Source: Membranipora membranacea
Lineage: Eukaryota > Bryozoa > Gymnolaemata > Cheilostomatida > Membraniporidae
Reading direction: 5' to 3'
Assembly (NCBI GenBank): GCA_914767715.1
Contig: OU612067.1
Coordinates: 5,270,001-5,334,000, forward strand
Length of the DNA stretch: 64,000 nucleotides
Shown: one piece after another, positions 23,901 to 35,295 of the stretch
How the letters are laid out: each line of letters begins with the position of its first letter
Numbering within the stretch: the first letter of the stretch is position 1
Translations under genes and position numbers: made by a program
The notes under the pieces: model-generated
Databases searched by the model: none
Told to the model about the DNA's origin: nothing
What the model saw: only the letters and a program-made list of their open reading frames with translations

Positions 23901-26900
23901 CTGTGGTAAGTATGCGACTTAACGAAAGGTTGTCATTGCTCCCAGAATCTCCCGTACTGAATGCTCTGGTCTGACTTTTTAATATTTTCTGAGCTTTGCT
24001 ATTTAGCCATGCGCTGTATCTAAAAGCTTCAGGAATGGCATCAAAACCAAAGATACTTGTGGTTGATTCAGATATAAGCCTTGAATAAATCCTGTGCAGA
24101 CATATATGATATATAAATATCTTCATGATGTACTAGCGCTAATGTGTAAAGAATGATGACTGCAATTTATGGTGGACAAAAACTGCAAGGAATTGTGTTC
24201 TCTTGTTATAGAGAGGGATAACTCCACACAGCTCTGGCCAATAGGTAGAAGAAAATCAGTTATTCTTGCCAAGCTACAAGAAGTTGTTGATCAGGAACTC
24301 TTTTTGTGGATTAATTGCATACATCTGTACCATGTTAGACAGTGATAGTGACAGTGATAATGCTGTTTACACAATAGACTCACATACAGTAATGTACGTG
24401 TATGCACAGGTACAGTCAATGGTTTTGGAATCGAGGTTGATTGAGAAAGCTGCACGGATTACGGGCGTCACATACTGAAAATACTTTTTTTATTAATGGA
24501 AATTCATAACGTGTCATATGTGTACTACTAAGCGCCTTCTGCTGTGTTGCCGCACACTTTGAAGAGCGTGCCACAAGTGCTTATGGAATGTCCTTTCCCT
24601 TCCGTAGAAAATCACACAAAACACCATGGCTTATTGCTTGAAAAAGCTAAATCATCATTGCATAGTGCATATGGATTATTGAGTGTTGTACTTTTAAGCT
24701 TCAGGAATGTCTCTCCTTTTTTGACCGCTCTTTATTCAATGAGTGTTTCTCACACTGCAACATTCTTGAACTTCTGCCAATTTTGTGTTTGTAAACAATC
24801 CAGTAGACCAATCATCGGGCGAGCTCCGCTAGCAGGATGTTTGATCATGTCGGCAGTTCAGTTTTTTCATACCAGCATAAACTGGATCGGGATCCTGAAG
24901 ATAAAAATTTAATTCTGAAGCATTTATGAAACTGTACAAACAAACAGTGCTTGAGAATAATACATGGGTTCTAATTTAAAAACTGGGCCTCAGTTTTAAA
25001 TACCATTACAGCTGACTTGATTATGATGGGTCCTACCCTCTCTGTCCTGTCGACTCATTTTGCTATTTGCCAAAAGATTTGAACGCAAATCGTAAAAAAT
25101 TAGTATGAATCGTCTTTTGGAGTACTGCAATGTTTATAGTGTAGCTATTGGAGCATGACGAAGTTGGTTATAATCTTCATTTTTATAAACCGGCTTGAGT
25201 GGGAGTTCCGGTAGAAACACATTGAAATTGTTTAACTCGATGACTACTCATGTAGTAAAAATGTCTGCGAGTCTTAGAGGCTTAGATAATACTGATAATG
25301 TATGAATCAACATGACCTCGGTCACCATCTCATCTCCCTCAATGAAGTTTGAATTATTCAAGGTTTTCTTTGTCCTGAAGCGAGCAGGATTTAACTCTCG
25401 TTACAGTCGTATTGAATGTCATTAATTCTGTTGTGGTGTGTGTGATTTGCACTTTATTCAGACCTGCAAGGTTTTAGCAGAGTAAACTAAAAGTCTCGTT
25501 GGTTCCTAGGCTCTGTCAATGTCCTTTTGATGATACGTATGATGAAACCCAGGTTGTCATGATTTTGCTAGTATATGTCTGCAAACATTTTATCTGATGC
25601 TTTAATGGAGAACTATGGTTATCAAGGCTGACTTTGTAATCATAAGCAACAATCCCGGAATGGCTGTAGAAGACCGTCCTATGGCAGTCAGTTACAAGGT
25701 AAGATATGTAATTGACTTGTCCGTGGCTGTGCTGGCCACGCTCATCAAAGTATTTTATAATCATGTGCTGGCATTGGAGATCTTTTACATTAGATTCGAA
25801 TGAATTAAGCCAAGATGAGATGTAAAGATCGCGGAAAACTTACCAGATGAGGGGAATAATCACATTCCCTGATTTTATTCAGCAACCACTGTACAACACA
25901 TCTCTGCTGTGGTAATATAACCTTCAGAAAATGATATTTTAATGGTTTCAACTATTTGCATTGCTCCTAAATTATATATGTGGCATCTATAGTATGAGGC
26001 AGAGTGGTACGAAAATATAACATTGGCTCACTTTCACAACCCATGTCTGAAATACCCGGCAATAAGGTTTTTGGATACAGATACTTTGAATCTCAATAAT
26101 CAAAACCCATGAGATCAGTAAGAAACTGTCAATTTACAGCCTGAGCAACAAGCGACGACGAAAATCGGTCAAAAGGCAATTAGTACAAGTGATGAAAGGA
26201 AAGCTTGGTTTCAAGGCTAAGTCAAATGTACTAAGGATGTACTAAATTCTCATGATGTGGTTTCAACGTGGGCTTAAATGAGTATGCCTACACCATATCA
26301 TAGTGTCTGCAAGGTTATATCTAGAATAAATCCCCTATCGGTGAGCCATATTGGTGAGCCATATTTGCAGTATCCCGGATTTAGGCAGACCTTACCCTTC
26401 AGGTGCCTACATGGATGTCATTCTTATCTAATGGGATGAAGCAAGTAACCTTATTGAGATGTCAAGTATGGTATGCAATATGCTGGTAAAGCTACAATTA
26501 AGTAAGGGGTACCGAGCAGAGTTGGACTGGGGAGGACCCCATGAATTAAGAGATACCAAGAAAGCCAAGGTTAGCATGCTGGTAGCAGAAGTTGTAGGCT
26601 TAGATCAAGCAAATATTAATTAAATAAATGTGTATTGGAGATCTACTCACCAGTCTTACATCCTGTTCAATCAGTGATCGTATAGGTAGTAGATGTGATT
26701 GATCGGGTCTGAGCCCAGGTTTCCTGAGCTGACTCTGATGTAAACTGTCCATATACAAATGATGAATGTTCACCCGGTGATGATAGATGATCAACACCAC
26801 CGAATAAGCATCCATCAGCAGTAAAATATGGCAGAGGAGATCTATCTCTAATAATCTATCACCTGAGGACAGTGCTGCCTCGTGTTATGACAGTCGGATC

Positions 26901-29168
26901 TTCTATGTTGCTTGCCTAGCCAACATCAACCTCTTAGGGATATACTTCCGCTTGTAGCAGAAGTGGATTTTATAGTCTGATACCTTAGTTATCGAGTATT
27001 TTATAGCATCATGAGTGATGTTGATTAAATTTCTTAGTAAAACCTCCTTAAAGAGGATATCCTGCAATGTTTCTGAGAAAGTGATCATGGCTACTGCCAA
27101 GGGAGCTCATCAATCAGCCAAACCCTCACGTCGACAGAGGCGACAAGCTCACTGGCTGTGACTTGAGAGAATGGAGAGAGGATATTCCTGCTACTAATCA
27201 CCTGTCATAGATGGATATCCTCTTTCTCTGACGTAACTTAGTACCGGGAGAGGCCGATGATGCGAAGGCCTGGAGACTCCAGGCCTTTGTATCATCAGCC
27301 TCTCCCGGCACTGACTGGTATCTGGCTCCAGGGTCGCCCTGGAGCCAGGATAGACTGGTTTTAATTTTACTACCACCTAAAACACCATATAAGATTTATA
27401 TGCCAAAGACCGATCCGAATAACAACATATCATATACCATTGGAAAGCTGCCGAGCTACTGAAAATTAATACCTGAACAAAAACTTGATTCGATGACGTT
27501 GTGTCATTTTAGGGAGGAAATGAGGCAGAAAACGCTGTTTTTGTCAAAGCAGATGGGGGAGTCAAATTAAATGCAAGAAATTTCAAACCAGGTGGAATGC
27601 ATACTTAGAGATTGCGTTCATCGTAAAATTTGAATTTCTTTGATATATGACTAGTCTAAACTGACTTTTTACGTCACGCCATACAATGCATTTTTTTTGT
27701 GAAGCCGTGAAAATATGTGAAATTTCAATCAATAATTCATAACAGATCATAGGCTCGAAACAAAATTAATTATGATTTTCCCTTAGAGTACACTTCAAAT
27801 GCTATACCTATTAACTTTCAACAAATTAGCTTGCATATTGCGAAAACAGTAGACTCTCGAATACAGCTAATAATTTTTGCAACTTTTGCATAACATCAAA
27901 TGTGCTGTCCAAATGACCCTTATTGTGGCCAAACAAAGTTTTTTTGAAAGTTCTCACATACGAAGCCGCTTTCATTAGCCATGGTGCACACAGGAAATGC
28001 CAAAAGATTTTTTCCCTGCGTCTTCGTTTTTCTTGAATTTAACGCAAAAGAATGCCAAAAAACAGCTATTTTTTGGGACTTTGGAGGTGTTTTTGGCCAT
28101 TCTTTTGCGTTAAATTCAAGAAAAACGAAGATGCAGTAAAAAAATCTGTTGGCATTTCCTGCGTGCACCATGGGTAATAAAAGCGGCTTCGTATGTGAGA
28201 ACTTTCAAAAAAAATTTGTTTGGCCACAATAATGGTCATTTGGACAGCACATTTGATGTTATGCAAAAGGTGCAAAAAATATAAGCTGTATTCGAGAGTC
28301 CACTATTTTCGCAATATGCAAGCTAATTTGTTGAAAGTCAATATGTATGACATTTGAAGTGTACTCTAGGGGAAAATCATAATTAATTTTGTTTCCAGCC
28401 TATGATCTGTTCTGAATTAATGATTGAAATTTCACATATTTTCACGGCTTCACAAAAAAAAATGCGTTGTATGGCGTGACGTAAAAAGCCAGTTTAGGCT
28501 AGTCATATATCAAAGAAAATCAAATTTTACTATGAACTCAATCTCTAAGTATACATTCCACCTGTTTTGAAATTTTTTGCAATTATTTGACTCCTCCATC
28601 TGCTTTGACAAAAACAGCGTTTTCTGCCTTATTTCCTCCCTTTAATGACACAACGTCATCGATTCAAGATTTTGTTCAGGTATTCATTTTCAGTAGCTCG
28701 GTAGCTTTCCAACGGTATATGATATGTTGATATTTGGATCGGTCTTTGACATTACCTTAAATGCATCACACAATTCAATCAGGCCTACTAAGAGTAAGGA
28801 AGACAACAAATTAGGAAAAGAGAAATGTTCTACGACTTTTCATCAGAGTCTAGTTACGTATATGCCGAGTGTTGGATAGCCCGATACAAAACCTAGCCCT
28901 GTTCACACGGCCACGGCTTTTGGTTTTTTTGGTTACAAAACCAAAAAAACCAAAACCCGTGGCCGTGTGAACAGGGCTATACAAAACCCTCAACACGCAT
29001 AAAAACTTACTTACGGTTGTGAAGCAAGCCTCTGTCTGGAGCTTGGTTCACAGACATAACCAAAAGGAATGAAGAATGTCTGCTCAAGAAAATACTGTAC
29101 AAAACATGCTCACAAGACTGCTTCAAAAACCTCAATGAATCAACTTGAGAAATATGAGCCCTAAACAT
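23901..29168 (-). CDS. Unrecognised multi-exon gene, partial model
   Basis: Supported exons in transcription order: 29168-29015 (51 codons from ATG plus one base), 28787-28756, 27061-26946, 26855-26651, 25906-25844 and 24091-23901. Phases agree across the first five. The last needs a 0-to-2 phase exon between 25844 and 24091 that I could not place, and the exon after it (phase 1) is also unresolved. The alternative acceptor at 26862 for the fourth exon is stronger but breaks the frame. The predicted protein is rich in hydrophobic helices (for example LIEIDLLCHILLLMD-like and CVVQWLLNKIREC) and has no motif I can assign. It may continue into the 282-residue gene downstream on the same strand. 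The 1.35-kb palindrome fills its second intron. Confidence 0.5.
27244..27347. repeat. Pair of GC-rich hairpins
   Basis: The first hairpin runs 27244-27308: CCGGGAGAGGC pairs with GCCTCTCCCGG, with an inner GGCCTGGAGACTCCAGGCC stem. The second is 27323-27347, TGGCTCCAGG pairing with its complement around TCG. Both are much more GC-rich than their surroundings and lie just outside the left end of the long palindrome. Miniature element remnants are likely. Confidence 0.65.
27404..28749. mobile_element. 1.35-kb near-perfect palindrome (fold-back or hairpin element)
   Basis: From CAAAGACCGATCC at 27404 to GGATCGGTCTTTG at 28749 the sequence reads as two reverse-complement arms of about 660 bases, centred near 28076 with a spacer of only about 20 bases. 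Checked points include CTTGAATTTAACGCAAAAGA (28032-28051) against its complement at 28101-28120. Divergence between arms is a few percent with small indels. There is no transposase-like open frame. It lies in the second intron of the minus-strand gene, and the right end stops about 7 bases before that intron's splice donor. Confidence 0.85.
28885..28988. mobile_element. 86-bp hairpin element with 9-bp target-site duplication
   Basis: Element 28894-28979 begins TAGCCCTGTTCACACGGCCA and ends in its reverse complement. The 23-base outer arms are perfect, and the inner part is TTTTTGG-type repeats that also pair. It is flanked by exact 9-base direct repeats TACAAAACC at 28885-28893 and 28980-28988. 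Terminal inverted repeats plus a 9-base duplication are the hallmarks of a non-autonomous DNA transposon insertion. It lies in the first intron of the minus-strand gene. Confidence 0.75.
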
Positions 29169-32100
29169 GTTGTTGTTAGCAAGAAATGATAGACTTCTTG
29201 AAAATGAGGGCTATTTATCTATGGCTTTGAATGATTCACAGCGCAAGCTGGTGATTACATGGAATTATAAATAATGAGGCTTAAACTGTTCAAAACAGTA
29301 AACAAGTCTGCATGTCAACAAGTGACTTCATACGCAGCATATTCCAACAATTTCAATACCTCTATATTAAAAGTCAGATGTAAAATTTTGTGAGGTCGTT
29401 AATCAGAATCATAGAGAAATGAGGCATGACATGACAAAACCACCAATTTTACTGCATCCTGGTTGACTAGCCAGCTATAAAGTCATTAAATTGACAGGGA
29501 AATCCTAGCAAATAAGTTTTGAATTGTTAATCAAGAGATGGAATACAAAAAGTCTTTAAGTTGTTGTAGATCTATGGGCTATTTCATTAGTTACCTGGTA
29601 TGCAGGTTGCAGTATGGTATTATTCAGTGCAGGGGTGCCCAACGTTTTCATTGAGCAGGCCCAGGGCCACTCGTTGGGCAGCCCTGATTTATTGTAATAA
29701 TAATAACCATTTAATAGTTAATACGAATCTTGTGCATTATTCATCCAGCTCCTGAGTATCTCATACCTTTATACAAAGCAATAATTTATTAGACGCCCTG
29801 GTATTCAAGCTAAATAGAGCACCAACTTTTGGCGCCATCCGGGACCTACCCACCTACCCGCACCAAAGGAGAACCGTTTCATATATTATTTGTAATTTGT
29901 GGGTTGTTTCTACAAATTTATGGTTCTAATAACTTAATCTGCAACCAAATGTCCTTATAATACGGCTTTGGAGTTTACTATGATCAAAGAATATGCCCTG
30001 CTGATATTCAGTAGTGAGAACTTCATGGAAGATTCCACGCAAAGACTTAAAAATTACACAAAATCTCCGCTCACCCGTCTTAATTTGGTGTCACATAAGT
30101 TGGGTCCTGAGGCTTCAACATCGCATGATTTATTTTAATCAGAGCTGTGGTTGGGTCTATTCTGTCTGCGGTTAGCCGCAATGTATGAGTAATGTAGGCC
30201 AGGCTTCTTATACTGCCTAAAGGAGACAAAAGATTGAACTCTTTGATAGATGTATAATATATAGACACTCGAGTGGAAACGATAGCCATCTACATGTTAA
30301 TGATAAATAGTCGGCTGATGTATATTTGCTAAGCATACCTGGATAAGAACTGACCGAGGTTAAAAACTGAGCTCACAATGGCCACAATGGACAACTGATT
30401 TTCAATTGAGAACAATGCAACGCTTCAAATGATGAAATATTTCTTTTATTTGAGAGGTTAGGAAAATTCAACAGTAGTGAATGGAAGCCACGCCTTTGTA
30501 GGTAAATCCGACTTGGGGTTCAAGTTTCTCCTATCTCACATACACTATGTGGTTTGTTGAATCATGGATTTTCAGTGTCTGTTCGCCAAACTTTTGACCA
30601 TAGAGTAAAAAATCTCAATTCAAAACTTTTAAAATAGGGCAGACATCGCATGATGAATTCTAGCGGCCACATATTTTAAATTAGGACAAAATCAATGCAG
30701 CACACGTCTAACTGTAAAATTGTAGTATCCCTTTTTGTTTGCTTGCCATCATCGAATCACACATACCCCCGGCGTTACGATCGATCGGGGAAAGACTTTG
30801 GAGCTCAAATTAAACCTATCCCTAATTTCAAACTTGGCAACTGCACATAAGTTGCTAGCGATAGCGAGATGTACTATTGCCTCACATTCCTTTTAGCTTT
30901 ACAACAAAGCTGTGTTTGTGTCAACATATTGAAGAGCTCTATTACAAATTATACAGTGCAGCACACCCAATCCTCTAAAAATACTTTTATCATCCCAATA
31001 CATCACCACTACCGAGCAATATCATAGATAGAAGGGTGATGGATAGAGCTGTTATCACAAAATTGATTGCTAAAAGAAACTGAATTTGGGAAATCCAATA
31101 TACAAGTACATGACGCATCCAAATATGAACATGGGACAATGCAATCTTTTTCAGCAGTAGAATGAATTGCCTGCCTAACAACTTCCTCGTTGTGTTTTAT
31201 TGGCTGCTGAATCGTCCAATCCCTACAAGATATACTGCAAAATGTTGTGCATGGAACATCAGCCCTTGGCTCTCAACAACACTCAGCAAAATTAGGATGA
31301 GGTGATATGAATTGGCTCGTAATTTTTTACACTAGAGTGCAGTATAGCCAGAGCGGCGGTATACTGTTCTTTTAAAAGATGGGTATGCTCCGCAATTCGT
31401 TTTAGAGTTTGGATAAGACACAACACATATACAATATTGGAAAGTAAGCCGTAAACTTGGCTAGACCTCCATTGCACTATGGCTGACCAAAGTTGCCCTA
31501 GTAGAATAAAATACACAGAAAATAGGGTATTCTTAGGAAAAGATATTCATTGATGAAAAATAAAACAAGTACATTCCCAGAAATGCAAATGGAAGAATTT
31601 AAACAACCCGACATGAATCTGTCTTGCAAGATGGGCAGAGAAAACCCCACTCGCAAAATCTAAAATTCAACACGACGATTGAACAAAGCCTCCTTCAAAC
31701 ACAGAAATCCCACCAACCTTTGCTAGCAACAGCATACAAGCCCTATGAGTAGCCTTGAATCCAACAATTGTTGGACAAATCGTTCTGTTGCGAACTGCCG
31801 TTCTGCCAATATATTTACTTTATATTAGGCTGCGGCAAATTGAATGATTGCCCTATCAAGTTAATCAGAAAATACACCGGTAAGAAAGAAATAATGAGCG
31901 TATCTGTCTGTGGCACTCATAGCAGTGATGTTGTGTAACTAGTTTTGAGCTTCACTGACCCCTTGATATTTCATATTTAATGAGCTTACCCGCAGCTGAA
32001 GATCAATGTTGATTTGTCCTGGCAAAGGGGAAAAATGTTCTTTCCTCTTGCAAGACTTCATTCAAAATGGCAGATAAAAAAACATGGCGGACTATGTTGC

Positions 32101-34939
32101 CAATCGTAGCTCAGTATCCTAATGGAAAAAGCTAATTGAATGTCGGGTTGTAAATTTTGGTGGATAAATGAACCACAAAGGGGAAAATAATCTGCACTCA
32201 AAAGCCACCACAAAGGAATGGAATCCTGCTAAGCGTAATGTCTGCAACTAGGGCTATGAATCTGCAGAAGCCACACTAGATTTTGTCACCGGCCGACGTT
32301 CAGTAGTTCTGCGAGGTGATTTGGCAATTGTCAGTTGGAACGGTAGCGTACCGCCCATAAAAAATCTCGCCTATTAATGGGCTAACATAGGGTTTGAGGT
32401 TAATTATTTAGGCTTTCTTTGGTGGAAATGATAGCCACTGTCCAATTTCGCAATAATTAAAAGCAAATTTTTTGTTGACCACAATTGACCAGCACTAGGT
32501 TTCATGATTGATAATCCGTTAATGAGCACGATGAATCATCGGTCAAGTGAGGTGAACAATTTTGTTTGGCGCAAACAGCTGAGAGGCTATGGTACTAAAC
32601 TGCTTGTAATAAAGGAGTTCGAAAAGTGTGCCGGATGCAGTGTAAGTTTTCTGATGATGTGGTGAAATGGCCATGATTCCAAAGCAAACCATCTCAAATT
32701 ATAAAAACTCCCATAAATACGCCACGTTTGCAAAGTGAGGCGTTAGCAGCAATAATTATTTGTTTCAGCTAATTTTCACAACACAGTGTCAATATATAAT
32801 GCATTTTCCTAATTTTTCAATTTGGGCAATTAAACAGAAAATATCACTATTGGAGGGGATATCTTTAAGCTTTGACGAGTTTTACGCTATAAAGGGCATT
32901 AGCAGAGTTACAGATTTTGCTTTTGCTCATTTTAAACCACAAGTCATTATGAATTGTCAAACATGATTGGTGATAAAGGCGTGAGGTGATGGGAAACAAA
33001 GTGGAGTATGAAGAACTTTATTCTCCACACAATACCTGTTTTAATTCCAGCTGAGGATAATAAAACATAATCATTTTCATTGTTTTTAAGTAACATAGGG
33101 AATTAGGCACACAAGGTTTAGTTTTTTACTCTTTCACTTTTGCAAATTTTTATTTGTAATTTACCCAAGACTTATCTGAAGACTAAGAACATTTATAACC
33201 TGATAGAAAAACCACACATTAATGTGCTTTGCCTATAATTATGATTTGAAATAATTATGTGGTTACAAGTTCATGAGAAAGCAACTCCAAATCCTTCGCA
33301 GGTAGAGCCTCAGAGTACAAAACTTAATCTGGATGTTTTAAAGGAAAATAATTGAATGAAATTTGTCAAATTACTACATGAGAAGAGTCACACACACACT
33401 ACAACATTGACACAAAGTTATTCGGATTCATTTCCTCATTGACCCAATAGAGAAAACTATTGCTATTACCAAACAATTTGTCCGACTTGACAATTTATTT
33501 TTTGACCAATCTAGAGGGTGTTATATATTAGAGAACACTGACAAATTAATTAAATTTTTTTGCAGACTTGCCAATTGTTTTACCAATTTTCTGCAGACTT
33601 TTCATACGACATAAAGTTCTCATTATCTCTTTTCTACCAGACTGCAGACATTAATTCCTTTGTTCTGCCCTAGAATTGCCAGGAGCTCAGTGTTTGGGCA
33701 CTTATCTTCAAGCTTTATTAAATGAATCTTTCTGATAATGAGACCCAGTGACAATGGTTCTCATATTTGCGTCAGTATTTAAAAAAAAAATTCTAGCACA
33801 GCCACACACTCACAGGGATCAGTATGCAAATCATGCCTGAAGCAAATCCTAAACTCCCTGCAATTGAGATTTGCTAGAACAATTTCGCTCCCTCTGTGTT
33901 GGCGGAGGGATATATTGCAATTGATTGGTATCGAGGCGTCTCTCCAGAGGGGGATGACTCGATACGAAACATTTGCAATATCCCTCCCCCACCCTCCCTG
34001 CCTCCCCTGGGTTCTCCTAATGATTATGGAGTTGTACTATCATAAGATATTGAGGCGACAACTCCCTAGTGATGCCAACAACAATAGTGATTATTTTTTG
34101 CTTGCGTCTTGATGATAACCGGATGATATAAAGATCAGGCAAGGATATTGATAAAGACAAACTTTTCAATATACACCCTACCATTTAAAAATGAATGAAA
34201 GCGCTGTACAACAACTCTCCGCATGCCTAAGAGTACAACGTGAAATGATGTTTTGGTAGTTGACGTCTAACGTATATATTTCAGATTCTGACTGTCACAC
34301 AATGTAGCATACTGATAATGTCATACTTATCCCTAATATAAGTCTCACATGCTCATTACACGGCGTACGCATTTCGCTTGGTCTCAAGAACTATAGAAAC
34401 CATCTTGAGTTTATTCACATGGTTAAATGTTTATAACTCTAGTTAGACTGTTCTTCATTGAGAAATTTTATAGCCTCTTGATGAGCATCAAACAGGAAGA
34501 TTAAACCAAACATGCAACTCACCCACTTCATGATGTCATAAAATGTCAAGTGCCCCCAATAGAGTCAAGGTTTTTTTTACCGTAGCGAGATAAAATGGTA
34601 GTAGGAGGGATATTGACATTGGTGCAGTAAAATGTTGTAAATTGTATTTGACCATACACTGGTCTATACACTATACTAAGCTCTCAACACATTTTACTGC
34701 GCCCTGCCACGATGAACATGACTATTAACACTCGTAACGTCATTAACACAGCATTATAGTGTGAGAATTCTTCCTATCAAATTCATCTCGTTGTGATAAA
34801 TTTCACAACAAGCTATAGTGAAGCCGACATACAATTATTCTGTTGCAAATTTAACCTAGTAGTCAACTAGAGGAGCTAGTATTATTGCAGTATTTATTGA
34901 GGAGATAAACGCTTGCTGAGGTGTCCTGTATACAGGACT
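29169..34939. other. Intergenic stretch without supported genes
   Basis: I see only short open frames here. Two minus-strand frames (31292-31516 and 30080-30289) have protein-like composition but no matching splice sites or start context, so I do not call them. A GC-rich imperfect hairpin lies at about 33896-33990, where GGAGGGATATTGCAA-like arms face each other. Confidence 0.4.
33896..33990. repeat. Imperfect hairpin repeat
   Basis: The left arm around GGAGGGATATATTGCAATTG and the right arm ending CATTTGCAATATCCCTCC are imperfectly complementary. An inner GTATCGAG/CTCGATAC pair extends the stem. It is probably an old miniature inverted-repeat element. Confidence 0.5.
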
Positions 34940-35295
34940 ATGACTAGCGAGGTAAGTGGTATTTTAAATCGTTGCTCTTTATAATTGGCAGATACAGTTC
35001 TGCTTGTCTTCTTCCCTTTTAAAGTGATATGCTTCTTTACTGCAGTGAAAGGTAGCATGGCATATAGGTCTACGATTGCAATGTTATATTAAGTCTCAAT
35101 AATATAATCTTGTATTACATTTGTACACCAGGCTTGGATCCATTCATTGGTCTTCACTTGGCTTCCTTATATCAGACTGGTTTTGTGAAGTTGATAAATT
35201 TGATTGTATCTATTTTGCCTTTTCAGATGTTCGTTCAAAGCAACAACTCCAACAACTTCAAATTTAGTCACAACCTAGATAAGCCAGAAGAGTAA
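34940..35295 (+). CDS. Possible spliced microprotein gene (about 26 residues)
   Basis: An ATG at 34940 opens four codons (MTSE) that end at a strong donor, GTAAGT at 34952. A strong acceptor (pyrimidine-rich stretch ending TTTTCAG at 35226) joins in phase 0 to ATG-TTC-GTT and a 22-codon open frame ending TAA TAA at 35293. A canonical AATAAA follows at 35300-35305. The predicted peptide is small, polar and Asn/Ser-rich and ends in KPEE. I do not recognise it. The good splice sites and the immediate polyadenylation signal are the evidence. The two exons could instead be a short noncoding RNA, or chance. Confidence 0.35.

Noticed and set aside
24544-24912. 122-codon plus-strand frame, with protein-like segments also on the minus strand
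   Set aside because: Minus-strand pieces such as SSPDDWSTGLF and NDDLAFSSNKPWCF look like a decayed element gene, but stops and frame changes prevent any defensible call.
25330-25375. Short minus-strand exon with good acceptor and donor
   Set aside because: Its open frame needs a phase that neither neighbour supplies, so it was left out of the partial gene model.
25516-25803. Open frames on both strands with coding-like composition
   Set aside because: The minus-strand frame could be an exon between 25844 and 24091, but no donor gives the required phase. The plus-strand frame has a donor but no acceptor.
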